Of a stretch of 64,000 nt of DNA, positions 34,636 through 41,077 are shown piece after piece. The position numbers and the translations under genes were made by a program. The stretch is from Bacteroidales bacterium. GTDB taxonomy: Bacteria; Bacteroidota; Bacteroidia; Bacteroidales; UBA932. The stretch spans positions 62,001-126,000 of the forward strand of contig JAGBNC010000036.1 in assembly GCA_017634595.1 (NCBI GenBank). Direction: 5' to 3'. The notes beneath the pieces are model-generated. The model was not told the origin of the DNA. It saw only the letters and a list, made by a program, of their open reading frames with translations, and searched no databases. Numbering within the stretch: position 1 is the first letter of the stretch; every line of letters begins with the position of its first letter.

Positions 34636-35007
34636 ATGAAAATCCGAGCTGTCATACTGTCTTTGGTTTTGTTGCTACCTCTTGTTCCGGTTAAGGCCCA
34701 AGAACAGACGGAGGAACCGATTCTTATCTGCTATCAAGAGAAGAAGCCCAGCTTCAATGGTGGTGATGCCAATGAGTTCTCGAAATGGGTCAACGAGCAC
34801 AAATGTTACCCGGAATATACTCAATTCACCATCACGAAAGAGGGGAAACTCGTCAACGTGAGGATTCTCAGGGGTGTTCACCCTCTGCTTGATGAAGAAG
34901 CTATCCGGGTAATTGAATCGGCACCTCAAATCTGGAAACCCGGCGAGAATCACAAAGGAGAGCCGATGGCCCTTTCACTGCTTATACCGGTCAATTTCAA
35001 CCTTTAA
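34636..35007 (+). CDS. Short TonB C-terminal-domain-like exported protein
   Basis: 123 residues from ATG 34636; a longer open frame starting at 34495 has no sensible start. The signal peptide is MKIRAVILSLVLLLPLVPVKAQ. The body is a TonB_C-type sequence: KPSFNGGDANEFSKWVNEHKCYPE, FTITKEGKLVNVRILRGVHPLLDEEAIRVIESAPQIWKPGENHKGEPM and a final LSLLIPVNFNL. Compared with usual Bacteroidota TonB C-termini, the segment of ~14 residues between YPE and the next strand (normally A-x-E-x-GIxGxV) is missing. There is no Pro-rich spacer or N-terminal membrane anchor, so it cannot energise a receptor like TonB itself. It is probably a periplasmic relic or adaptor. Confidence 0.7.
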   Translation: MKIRAVILSLVLLLPLVPVKAQEQTEEPILICYQEKKPSFNGGDANEFSKWVNEHKCYPEYTQFTITKEGKLVNVRILRGVHPLLDEEAIRVIESAPQIWKPGENHKGEPMALSLLIPVNFNL

Positions 35008-35029
35008 TGTTCAGCAACGATCTAATTAT

Positions 35030-35377
35030 ATGGATATAAAGAAGAAACAATTGATTGCCATTTGCGGACTGGACTGCGAAAAGTGTGACGCCTACATCGC
35101 TACTAAGAACAATGACCAGGCACTGCGGGAGAAGACTGCCAAACGATGGGCAGAACTGAACAATGCGCCCATTCTTCCGGAACACATCAATTGCGATGGT
35201 TGCCGTATGGACGGGGCCAAGACCGTATTCTGCAGTTCTTTGTGCGAGATCCGAAAGTGTGCTGTAACCAAGGGATTCAAGACCTGCGGAGAATGCCCCG
35301 AGAAGGATACTTGCCCGAAGGTCGGTGCCATTTGGCAGCATAATCAACAGGCTAAGAAAAACCTGAAATCTCTATAA
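35030..35377 (+). CDS. DUF3795 cysteine-rich protein
   Basis: 115 residues from ATG 35030. CGLDCEKCDAYIAT near the N-terminus and CDGCRMDG, FCSSLCEIRKCAVTKGFKTCGECPEKDTCPKV further on are the Cys pattern of DUF3795, small cytosolic proteins thought to bind zinc or an iron-sulfur cluster. The function is unknown. It is 22 bp after the TonB-like gene and may share its transcript. The gene pair is bracketed by the tRNA-Asp terminator and the promoter of the ABC transporter operon. Confidence 0.88.
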   Translation: MDIKKKQLIAICGLDCEKCDAYIATKNNDQALREKTAKRWAELNNAPILPEHINCDGCRMDGAKTVFCSSLCEIRKCAVTKGFKTCGECPEKDTCPKVGAIWQHNQQAKKNLKSL

Positions 35378-35504
35378 TATCACTAAGTTCTGGGTGATTT
35401 CTGAATGCGTTTTACCGGGTCGATGGCTCCCGAGGGACAAACAGGCGGCAGAGGCGGCGGCATACGTCCTTTGCAGTAAACGTAAAAAAAATATCTAAAA
35501 GGTA

Positions 35505-35563
35505 TTGCATGTTTCAAAAATTGTAGTACCTTTGCGGTGTACTATTGAACTAATACACTACAA
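35505..35563 (+). promoter_or_regulatory. Promoter and GntR(YtrA)-type operator of the ABC transporter operon
   Basis: TTG (35505-35507), a 19-bp spacer, and TACCTTTG (35527-35534) form the promoter. Directly downstream, 35537-35558 is a pseudo-palindrome with arms GTGTACTA and TAATACAC, the type of site bound by YtrA-like GntR repressors. It lies within a wider inverted repeat TTGTAGT (35521-35527) / ACTACAA (35557-35563). The repressor is very likely the GntR protein at 37200. Confidence 0.65.
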
Positions 35564-35567
35564 AGCG

Positions 35568-36398
35568 ATGATACAAATTCAGAATCTGGCATTCAGCTAC
35601 GGCACTAAAGAGGTGCTGCGCAACATCTCAATGAAGCTCGAGCCCGGCAAGATTTACGGGCTGCTGGGCGAAAACGGAGTGGGCAAAACCACTCTACTCA
35701 CACTCCTGTGCGGCCTCAAGAAGGCCCAGGCCGGCAGCATTTCCGTTGACGGACACATTCCATTCAATCGCCAACCGCTACTGCTCCAGGACCAGTACTA
35801 TCTCCCGGACGAAGTGGCTCCGCTCTCTGACAAAGCCATCAGCTGGGGACGTGCTACCGGCAAGTTCTGGCCTCATTTCTCTCTGGATAAATACGAAGCC
35901 ATCTTGAAAGAATTTGAAGTACAGACAGATCAGAAGATGAACGCCATGTCCGCCGGGCAGTTAAAGAAGACATACATTGCGTTCGCATTGGCCAGCGGCG
36001 TCCGTTACCTCTACCTTGATGAGCCGACCAACGGCCTGGACATTCCGTCCAAAGCCCAGTTCCGCTCCGCCCTGATGAAATATACGTCAGAAGACGCCAC
36101 CATAGTGATCTCCACTCATCAGGTAAGGGATCTCGAGAACATCATCGACCCTATCATTATCCTGGACACCCACGAAGTACTGCTTAACGCCTCGCTCGAG
36201 CAGATTGCAGACAAACTTTACTTCGACTACGGCACCACCCTGCACCACGAAAGCCTCTATTCCGAGCAGCTGCCCGGAGGTTTCATCCAGGTCCTGTCCA
36301 ACACCCAGGGACGCGACAGCAAGGTGAACATCGAAGCCCTTTTCAACACCGTCCACAAGCACAAAGAACTCGTCAAAAAACTCTTCAGCAATGAATAA
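35568..36398 (+). CDS. ABC transporter ATP-binding protein (YtrB-like)
   Basis: 276 residues from ATG 35568, 5 nt after the operator; upstream in-frame codons lie in the promoter. The ABC domain has GLLGENGVGKTTLLTLLCGL (Walker A), an NAMSAGQLKKTYIAFAL signature (weak C-loop, LSGGQ replaced by MSAGQ), RYLYLDEPTNGLDIPSK (Walker B) and ISTHQVRDLE (switch His). The Gln-loop region reads LLLQDQYYLPDEV. It powers the membrane protein encoded by the next gene (8-bp overlap). Members of this GntR-linked group respond to envelope-active drugs; the substrate here is unknown. Confidence 0.9.
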   Translation: MIQIQNLAFSYGTKEVLRNISMKLEPGKIYGLLGENGVGKTTLLTLLCGLKKAQAGSISVDGHIPFNRQPLLLQDQYYLPDEVAPLSDKAISWGRATGKFWPHFSLDKYEAILKEFEVQTDQKMNAMSAGQLKKTYIAFALASGVRYLYLDEPTNGLDIPSKAQFRSALMKYTSEDATIVISTHQVRDLENIIDPIIILDTHEVLLNASLEQIADKLYFDYGTTLHHESLYSEQLPGGFIQVLSNTQGRDSKVNIEALFNTVHKHKELVKKLFSNE

Positions 36399-37194
36399 CA
36401 TATTCGATATCAAGCGCTTCGGGAACTATTTCCTGTATGACCTACGCCGCGCCAAGAACAACTTCGGCCTCAGCCTGCTCATTATGGGCCTGATCCCGGT
36501 CATCCTGTATGTGGTCTATCTCCTGCTCAGCCTGCTCAGTGGTAAGGGCGTAAATCTGATGCCTGACGCGATGAAGTTCGCCGGCGTATTGGCAGTCCTG
36601 TTCGTCGTCATCTTCGGTGCCGGCGCGAAAATGTACGGCTTCGTGACCGAAAAACGCGCCGGTTCCGACTTCCTGATGCTGCCGGCCTCCACCACGGAAA
36701 AATGGCTGTCGCTGGTCCTGATGGTCTGCATTGTCCTGCCGGTGGTCTTCTTTGTCCTGCTGCTGCTCTCCGACGGCCTGATGTCCCTGATATTCCCGAA
36801 CACCTACGGCAACCGTCTTCTCGACCCGGGTTTCACCCGCGATATGCTGTCCGGGATGCTGGATGAGGATGGGGTCGGCCTCAACCTGCCCGCCCTCCTG
36901 TTTTGCAGCTGGTGCGAAAACATCCTGGCCTTCACCCTTGGTGCCCTCTGCTTCAAGCGGGCCAAGGTCGCCAAGACACTCCTCTGCCTCTTCGTTTTCG
37001 GAATGGTCCTTTCGACGCTGCTCGTAATCACCAGCGGGACCAGCCACATCGACACGGACCGTCTGATGACCTTCTTCGACAATCCGGACACGGCCCTCAG
37101 TTTCGTAAACTGGACCATCAATATCATCTATGCGCTCATCATAGGCGGCCTGCTATGGGGCACCTGGTACCGACTCCGCACAATTAAACACTAA
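36391..37194 (+). CDS. ABC transporter permease, six predicted membrane segments
   Basis: 267 residues. Hydrophobic segments occur near LSLLIMGLIPVILYVVYLLLSLL, FAGVLAVLFVVIFGAGAKMYGF, WLSLVLMVCIVLPVVFFVLLLL, LLFCSWCENILAFTLGALCF, LLCLFVFGMVLSTLLVI and IIYALIIGGLLWGTW. EKRAGSDFLMLPASTTEKWLSLVL is a typical coupling segment in ABC-2 permeases of Bacteroidota. It works with the ATPase encoded upstream. No substrate-binding protein is present, which favours export or lipid-linked sensing. Confidence 0.85.
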   Translation: MNNIFDIKRFGNYFLYDLRRAKNNFGLSLLIMGLIPVILYVVYLLLSLLSGKGVNLMPDAMKFAGVLAVLFVVIFGAGAKMYGFVTEKRAGSDFLMLPASTTEKWLSLVLMVCIVLPVVFFVLLLLSDGLMSLIFPNTYGNRLLDPGFTRDMLSGMLDEDGVGLNLPALLFCSWCENILAFTLGALCFKRAKVAKTLLCLFVFGMVLSTLLVITSGTSHIDTDRLMTFFDNPDTALSFVNWTINIIYALIIGGLLWGTWYRLRTIKH

Positions 37195-37199
37195 CAGCA

Positions 37200-37538
37200 A
37201 TGGACTTTGACAACAACAAACCAATCTATATACAGATTGCAGACAATCTCTGCGACCGCATCCTCTCCGGTGAATTCAAGGCCGGCAGCAGGATACCCTC
37301 AGTGCGGGAATGGGGCTCCAAAATTGGAGTCAATCCCAACACCGTGGCCCGATCCTACGACATTCTCACAGACCGGAAGATAATCTTCAATCAGCGCGGC
37401 ATAGGTTTCTTCGTCTCGGACAACGCCAACGAGCTTATCCTGGAATCGGAGCGCCGAAAGTTCATCGAAGAGGAACTTCCCCTTTTCCTGGGCAGGGCGG
37501 CCCTGCTCGGCATCGACCTTACAAATTACATCGCATAA
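37200..37538 (+). CDS. GntR family transcriptional regulator, YtrA subfamily
   Basis: 112 residues, the short YtrA form. The winged helix is NKPIYIQIADNLCDRILSGEFKAGSRIPSVREWGSKIGVNPNTVARSYDILTDRKIIFNQRGIGFFVSD, the full GntR DNA-binding signature. The short C-terminal helical tail (ERRKFIEEELPLFLGRAALLGID) has no ligand domain. It probably represses its own operon through the palindrome at 35537-35558. It sits 5 bp after the permease gene. Confidence 0.93.
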   Translation: MDFDNNKPIYIQIADNLCDRILSGEFKAGSRIPSVREWGSKIGVNPNTVARSYDILTDRKIIFNQRGIGFFVSDNANELILESERRKFIEEELPLFLGRAALLGIDLTNYIA

Positions 37539-37553
37539 AACACGCAAAACAAT

Positions 37554-38291
37554 ATGAAACGCTATTTTACCCTTCTCGCAGCCACCATGCTGCTCATACT
37601 CCCCTCCTGCCGCTTTATCCGTATCAGCGACGGGCTCAAGAAACAGCTGAAAGAACAAGGAATAGAATATAACGCCAACGCAAATGGAGACAAGATTACC
37701 GCCAGCGAGGTTATGGCCACTCGCGAAAAGCAGCCTGGCGATTTCTCGTCACTTATCTGTATGCTTCCCTGTGACATGACATACCTTCCGGGCGACTGCA
37801 AGGTCACCATCAACGGACCCGACAATGTCCTCGAGCACATTGAGCTTGCCAACGACGGCGGGACACTCACCATCAAGAGCGACGGGACCAATTTCCGCAA
37901 GCTAAAAGATTTGGATATTATCCTGTCTGCACCAGTATTGAAAGACCTAACCGTCAATGGAGCCATGGACTTCAGCGCTCCTAAAGGCATCAGTTCGACA
38001 GACTTCTCCGTCACCGTCAACGGAGCTGGAGATATTGACATCCAGGGGCTTAAGGCCAGGCTCGCATCAGTATCCATCAATGGTGCAGGAGACTTGACCA
38101 TAAACGGGATTGACACTGAAGAACTGTCCGTTGAAATAAACGGCGCAGGTGACGCGACCTTGTCTGGCAGCACCGGCAAAGCCACTCTGAATATCAGCGG
38201 AGCCGGAGACATAGATGCCGCAGGCCTCAAAGCAGATGTGCTCGACACCAAGTCCCACGGCATTGGCAGGATCAAGCGCCCCAAGCATTAA
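37554..38291 (+). CDS. GIN-domain (DUF2807) lipoprotein
   Basis: 245 residues. The lipoprotein signal ends at Cys19 (LLILPSCRF). From about residue 95 on the sequence is a right-handed beta-repeat with NGAMDFSAPKG, VTVNGAGDIDIQGL, VSINGAGDLTINGI, VEINGAGDATLSGS and NISGAGDIDAAGLKAD, the NGAGD repeat of the GIN domain (DUF2807, once called auto-transporter adhesin head). It is the last gene of the GntR-controlled ABC operon and so probably belongs to an envelope stress response. The partner is unknown. Confidence 0.9.
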   Translation: MKRYFTLLAATMLLILPSCRFIRISDGLKKQLKEQGIEYNANANGDKITASEVMATREKQPGDFSSLICMLPCDMTYLPGDCKVTINGPDNVLEHIELANDGGTLTIKSDGTNFRKLKDLDIILSAPVLKDLTVNGAMDFSAPKGISSTDFSVTVNGAGDIDIQGLKARLASVSINGAGDLTINGIDTEELSVEINGAGDATLSGSTGKATLNISGAGDIDAAGLKADVLDTKSHGIGRIKRPKH

Positions 38292-38323
38292 GTCCATCGT
38301 TTTCAGGTCTTTATATCCTGTCT

Positions 38324-38490
38324 ATGCACACTATCGATTGTATTTGTTCCGGCAAAACGTGCCGGGTGACTGCATTCGCGAAATGGATAAACTGCTCACC
38401 GACACGCAGCACATCCTGGAATGGAACAGCGGAAACCACTTCAAGGATGCCGACATACGCACGGCAAAAGCATTCGCCTGGTGCTTCTAA
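38324..38490 (+). pseudogene. Possible gene remnant
   Basis: The frame reading LFRQNVPGDCIREMDKLLTDTQHILEWNSGNHFKDADIRTAKAFAWCF ends at 38490, overlapping the convergent AlkZ-related gene by 4 bp. It has protein-like composition but no start codon with a promoter and no family I recognise. It may be the tail of a decayed gene, or chance. Confidence 0.2.
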
Positions 38491-39188
38491 CCCAGCAGTT
38501 TCATAAGGAGCTTATCAGGGACATCTCCGCACACCCTGCGCACCGTCTGTTTAAGATAATCCAATGACTCTGACGGGGTTAAGTTAGATTTTAAAGAACG
38601 CGGGATATAACCGGGAAAAGGGAAATCCATACCCTCGAACAGAGCGTCCGGCGAGCAGAAACTGCTGCGCTGCCAGCCCGAATAACGCAAGTCTGCGCCC
38701 CTGTACACCCTGGTTATATCCCCAGTTACGACACGGGTCTGCATTTGAAGCCTTGCCAGCACAGAATCGGCAGCGCCCTTGTTGATACCGAGCAGATGCC
38801 TCACATCCGCCACGGTGATACTCCCCTGCTCCCGCATATAGTCAAGCACCTTCTGCTGCTCCGCTTTCGGTTGATATTTGGGTAAAGAACGCCGCCAGTT
38901 CATGATTTCCTTGTACACGGCCACGGTTGCGAAAGCAGCCTTACCGCCCCACAAGAACTTACCGTACGCCACGTCTCCACTTTGCACACAATCTATCTTC
39001 CAGTCCCACGGACCAAGATAATCATCATCAAACCATAGTTCCACAGGAGTATGCTCCTCAACTGAAAACCCCGGCAAAGGATTGACGAAAAAAGGAATCA
39101 GATGATACTCTTTAATGAGTTCAAGCATTGTCTCCCAGCTCCTTACAACTGGTGACGCGGTCTGTCCCTGTGTGCGGTTCAATGGCAT
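38487..39188 (-). CDS. AlkZ-related winged-helix protein
   Basis: 233 residues from ATG 39188; a TTG at 39194 lies in the U-tract of the upstream terminator. The opening VVRSWETMLELIKEYHLIPFFVNPLPGFSVEEHTP, the acidic WFDDDYLGPWDWKIDCVQSGDVAYGKFLWGGKAAFATVAVYKEIMNWRR, and a winged-helix part (KVLDYMREQGSITVADVRHLLGINKGAADSVLARLQMQTRVVTGDITRVYRG) match the Bacteroidota family I know as AlkZ-related. That family is distantly like the DNA glycosylase AlkZ but lacks its full C-terminal part. No catalytic QxQ motif is visible, so glycosylase activity is doubtful. It begins directly after a strong terminator, so its promoter is unclear. Confidence 0.65.
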   Translation of the reverse strand: MPLNRTQGQTASPVVRSWETMLELIKEYHLIPFFVNPLPGFSVEEHTPVELWFDDDYLGPWDWKIDCVQSGDVAYGKFLWGGKAAFATVAVYKEIMNWRRSLPKYQPKAEQQKVLDYMREQGSITVADVRHLLGINKGAADSVLARLQMQTRVVTGDITRVYRGADLRYSGWQRSSFCSPDALFEGMDFPFPGYIPRSLKSNLTPSESLDYLKQTVRRVCGDVPDKLLMKLLG

Positions 39189-39192
39189 AGGC

Positions 39193-39233
39193 AAAAAAAG
39201 ATCCCCGGCTTTGTAGTGTACTCCACCGGGGAT
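39193..39233 (-). terminator. Intrinsic terminator of the hypB-flavoprotein-hypA-DUF5692 operon
   Basis: On the minus strand ATCCCCGG (39233-39226) pairs perfectly with CCGGGGAT (39208-39201), followed by C and seven T. The T-tract ends 4 nt before the ATG of the next gene (39188). Confidence 0.88.
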
Positions 39234-39251
39234 TTTGATATTGTAATAAGA

Positions 39252-40343
39252 TTAGCTCATGTCAGCACGTGCAAGGGCATCCTTGTAGTACTTCTGGTTC
39301 ACGAATACATCCTCCTTGTAAGGGTTGATGTGACGCTTCCTGGACTGGACAATGATGTAGCACAGAGCCACAGCGTTGGTAATCAATGCAAGAGCGCTGA
39401 TTACAGTCATAGCTGTAGGATTGGCAGCAACTGTATCGACGGTTGTCCCGACGGCAGCGGCATCTCCGCCTGCGGCTGCATAGATCTGCTTGATAGTCTC
39501 AACTCCCTCGGGATACTGAACGGGAAGGGTAACCCAGTTGAACTTGAAGAAGCCGTCTTTGAAGACTTCCTGGAACAGAGGGAATACCTGTGCGAACATG
39601 CACCAGATAGCAAGAGTGTTGGCACGGTTCTGAATCCAGCCGCCACGGTTCCAAAGCAGAGCTGCGATGGTAGGAGCAAGAAGCAGGGCGATACCGCAAT
39701 ACCAGCTATGCGTAGGCAGGCAGTTGTAGGTATAAGCGAAGTTCCAGATATCATAAACCAAGATGTACACCCAGGTCATGTCGGCCCAGATCATGTCTTT
39801 CTTGTCCTTGGAAGGGAACACGTTCCACCATGCGGTCATACAGAAGATGTTGAGGATACCGGCAATGCCATTCATCACATTGTGCCAGCCGCCGTAGAGC
39901 CACACGCCCTCGCTGGAGAGCCACCACTTGTTCCAGCCCATGACGGCTGACTCGAAGTCGGAGACCACAGCAATAAGGATGTTGATAGCCACGATGATAA
40001 ACGGGAAAGGTTTGAACCAGTGCTTGGCTCCGATACCCCATTTGTACTTGATCATCATGAAGCCGATACATCCGGTAAGGGCTGCATAGAGCTTGGCATA
40101 GTGGAACCAGCCGTTCATGTACATGTGAGTCTGGTTCTTGAGTGCCCACTCTGCACCGGATGCTGCTCCGATAGCTATAGCCACGAAGTATGCTGTAAGT
40201 GCCAGAGGAACGGCAAAGAACATTATGCAGCCGCCTGCCTTGGTACGGCGTGCAAATTCATTGAGGAGAATGAGTCCGGCAAGGACTACCAGAAGCATTC
40301 CCCACTGTGCAAGGGCGTTAGGCCCATAAACTTGGAAAAACAT
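39252..40343 (-). CDS. DUF5692 family polytopic membrane protein
   Basis: 363 residues with about eight or nine hydrophobic segments and an unusually high count of Trp and Tyr in loops (EWALKNQTHMYMNGWFHYAKLYAAL, VMGWNKWWLSSEGVWLYGGWHNVMNG, WADMTWVYILVYDIWNFAYTYNCLPTHSWYCG). This is the pattern of DUF5692, a membrane family of anaerobes with no known function. It is the last gene before the terminator at 39193-39233. Conserved polar and His residues within the membrane region could bind a metal or a small molecule. Being encoded with HypA, HypB and an Fe-S flavoprotein suggests a redox or nickel link; this is inference. Confidence 0.8.
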   Translation of the reverse strand: MFFQVYGPNALAQWGMLLVVLAGLILLNEFARRTKAGGCIMFFAVPLALTAYFVAIAIGAASGAEWALKNQTHMYMNGWFHYAKLYAALTGCIGFMMIKYKWGIGAKHWFKPFPFIIVAINILIAVVSDFESAVMGWNKWWLSSEGVWLYGGWHNVMNGIAGILNIFCMTAWWNVFPSKDKKDMIWADMTWVYILVYDIWNFAYTYNCLPTHSWYCGIALLLAPTIAALLWNRGGWIQNRANTLAIWCMFAQVFPLFQEVFKDGFFKFNWVTLPVQYPEGVETIKQIYAAAGGDAAAVGTTVDTVAANPTAMTVISALALITNAVALCYIIVQSRKRHINPYKEDVFVNQKYYKDALARADMS

Positions 40344-40374
40344 AAATAATAAATATTGGTTTTAAATTAAGTGG

Positions 40375-40725
40375 TTACTTGGTCTGATATCGAACGGTCT
40401 TTCGATCTTTCAGAAGCGATGACACGGCCCATAAGGCAGTGACAGCTAAAGCCATGGGCACTCCCACGACCAGCATTTCATGCCACATGACTTCCCATCC
40501 GCCGGTCTGTCCAAGGGCGGTGAAAAAAGGATACTTCCAACTTAACTCTCCGTTGATTATATGGTCAATTATAAGCATAACGGAGCCTCCCCACAACATT
40601 TTTTCCAATGCAGGGACATTGCGTTTAAGAGCCGGAGCATCGGACTGTTTAATTGTTGCGGAGTTAAGCTTGCGGTAAACTGAAACCGCAGCAGCCTCTA
40701 CTAGAGGGACAATAAAACAACACAT
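40375..40725 (-). CDS. Small membrane protein, unknown
   Basis: 116 residues starting ATG 40725, 1 bp after the hypA stop. Hydrophobic segments: MCCFIVPLVEAAAVSVY, MLWGGSVMLIIDHIINGE and MLVVGVPMALAVTALWAVSSLL, with a polar stretch SWKYPFFTALGQTGGWEVMWHE between. No family is certain. The two adjacent Cys at positions 2-3 and the His in IIDHIINGE and MWHEML could be functional. It lies 31 bp before DUF5692 and is probably its membrane partner. Confidence 0.75.
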   Translation of the reverse strand: MCCFIVPLVEAAAVSVYRKLNSATIKQSDAPALKRNVPALEKMLWGGSVMLIIDHIINGELSWKYPFFTALGQTGGWEVMWHEMLVVGVPMALAVTALWAVSSLLKDRKTVRYQTK

Positions 40726-40726
40726 A

Positions 40727-41071
40727 TTATGTAACTTCTATTTCTTTGATTTCCACTTCGTTGCCACGAAGCAGCCAGGTGCTTTCACTGCCGCAGTGAG
40801 GACACTTTTTACCGTATTTTACGGTCTCATATTCGCCGGAACAAGCATCACAATGCGTTACGGCCGGTATGATGTTTATCCTCAACTCGCAGCCCTTCAG
40901 GAGTTCCTCCTTGTCGGCAGCCCAGCGCCAGCAGTCGGTAAGATACTCAGGGATAATGGTCGAGACTTCCCCTATGTTCATGACGACTGCCGAAACATGA
41001 CCGGCATGATTGCGCTCAGCGGCTTCCTTGACGTCGCGGATTATGTAAAAGACTATGCCTAATTCGTGCAT
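40727..41071 (-). CDS. hypA: Hydrogenase/urease nickel incorporation protein HypA
   Basis: 114 residues, exact family length. MHELGI at the N-terminus provides the nickel-binding His2 (and Glu3). The zinc site is two Cys pairs, HCDACSGEYE and KCPHCGSES. The middle strand VVMNIGEVSTIIPEYL is also standard. HypA hands Ni(II) to HypB and to the apo-enzyme during [NiFe]-hydrogenase (or urease) maturation. It is encoded 6 bp after the large flavoprotein gene and within the same operon as hypB, but no hydrogenase, urease or hypCDEF gene lies in the window. Confidence 0.95.
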   Translation of the reverse strand: MHELGIVFYIIRDVKEAAERNHAGHVSAVVMNIGEVSTIIPEYLTDCWRWAADKEELLKGCELRINIIPAVTHCDACSGEYETVKYGKKCPHCGSESTWLLRGNEVEIKEIEVT

Positions 41072-41077
41072 GGAGTT

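Noticed and set aside
36442-37047. A 201-codon minus-strand frame rich in Gln, Glu and His opposite the ABC permease
   Set aside because: Its composition is the mirror of a membrane protein gene; no start context, promoter or family resemblance.
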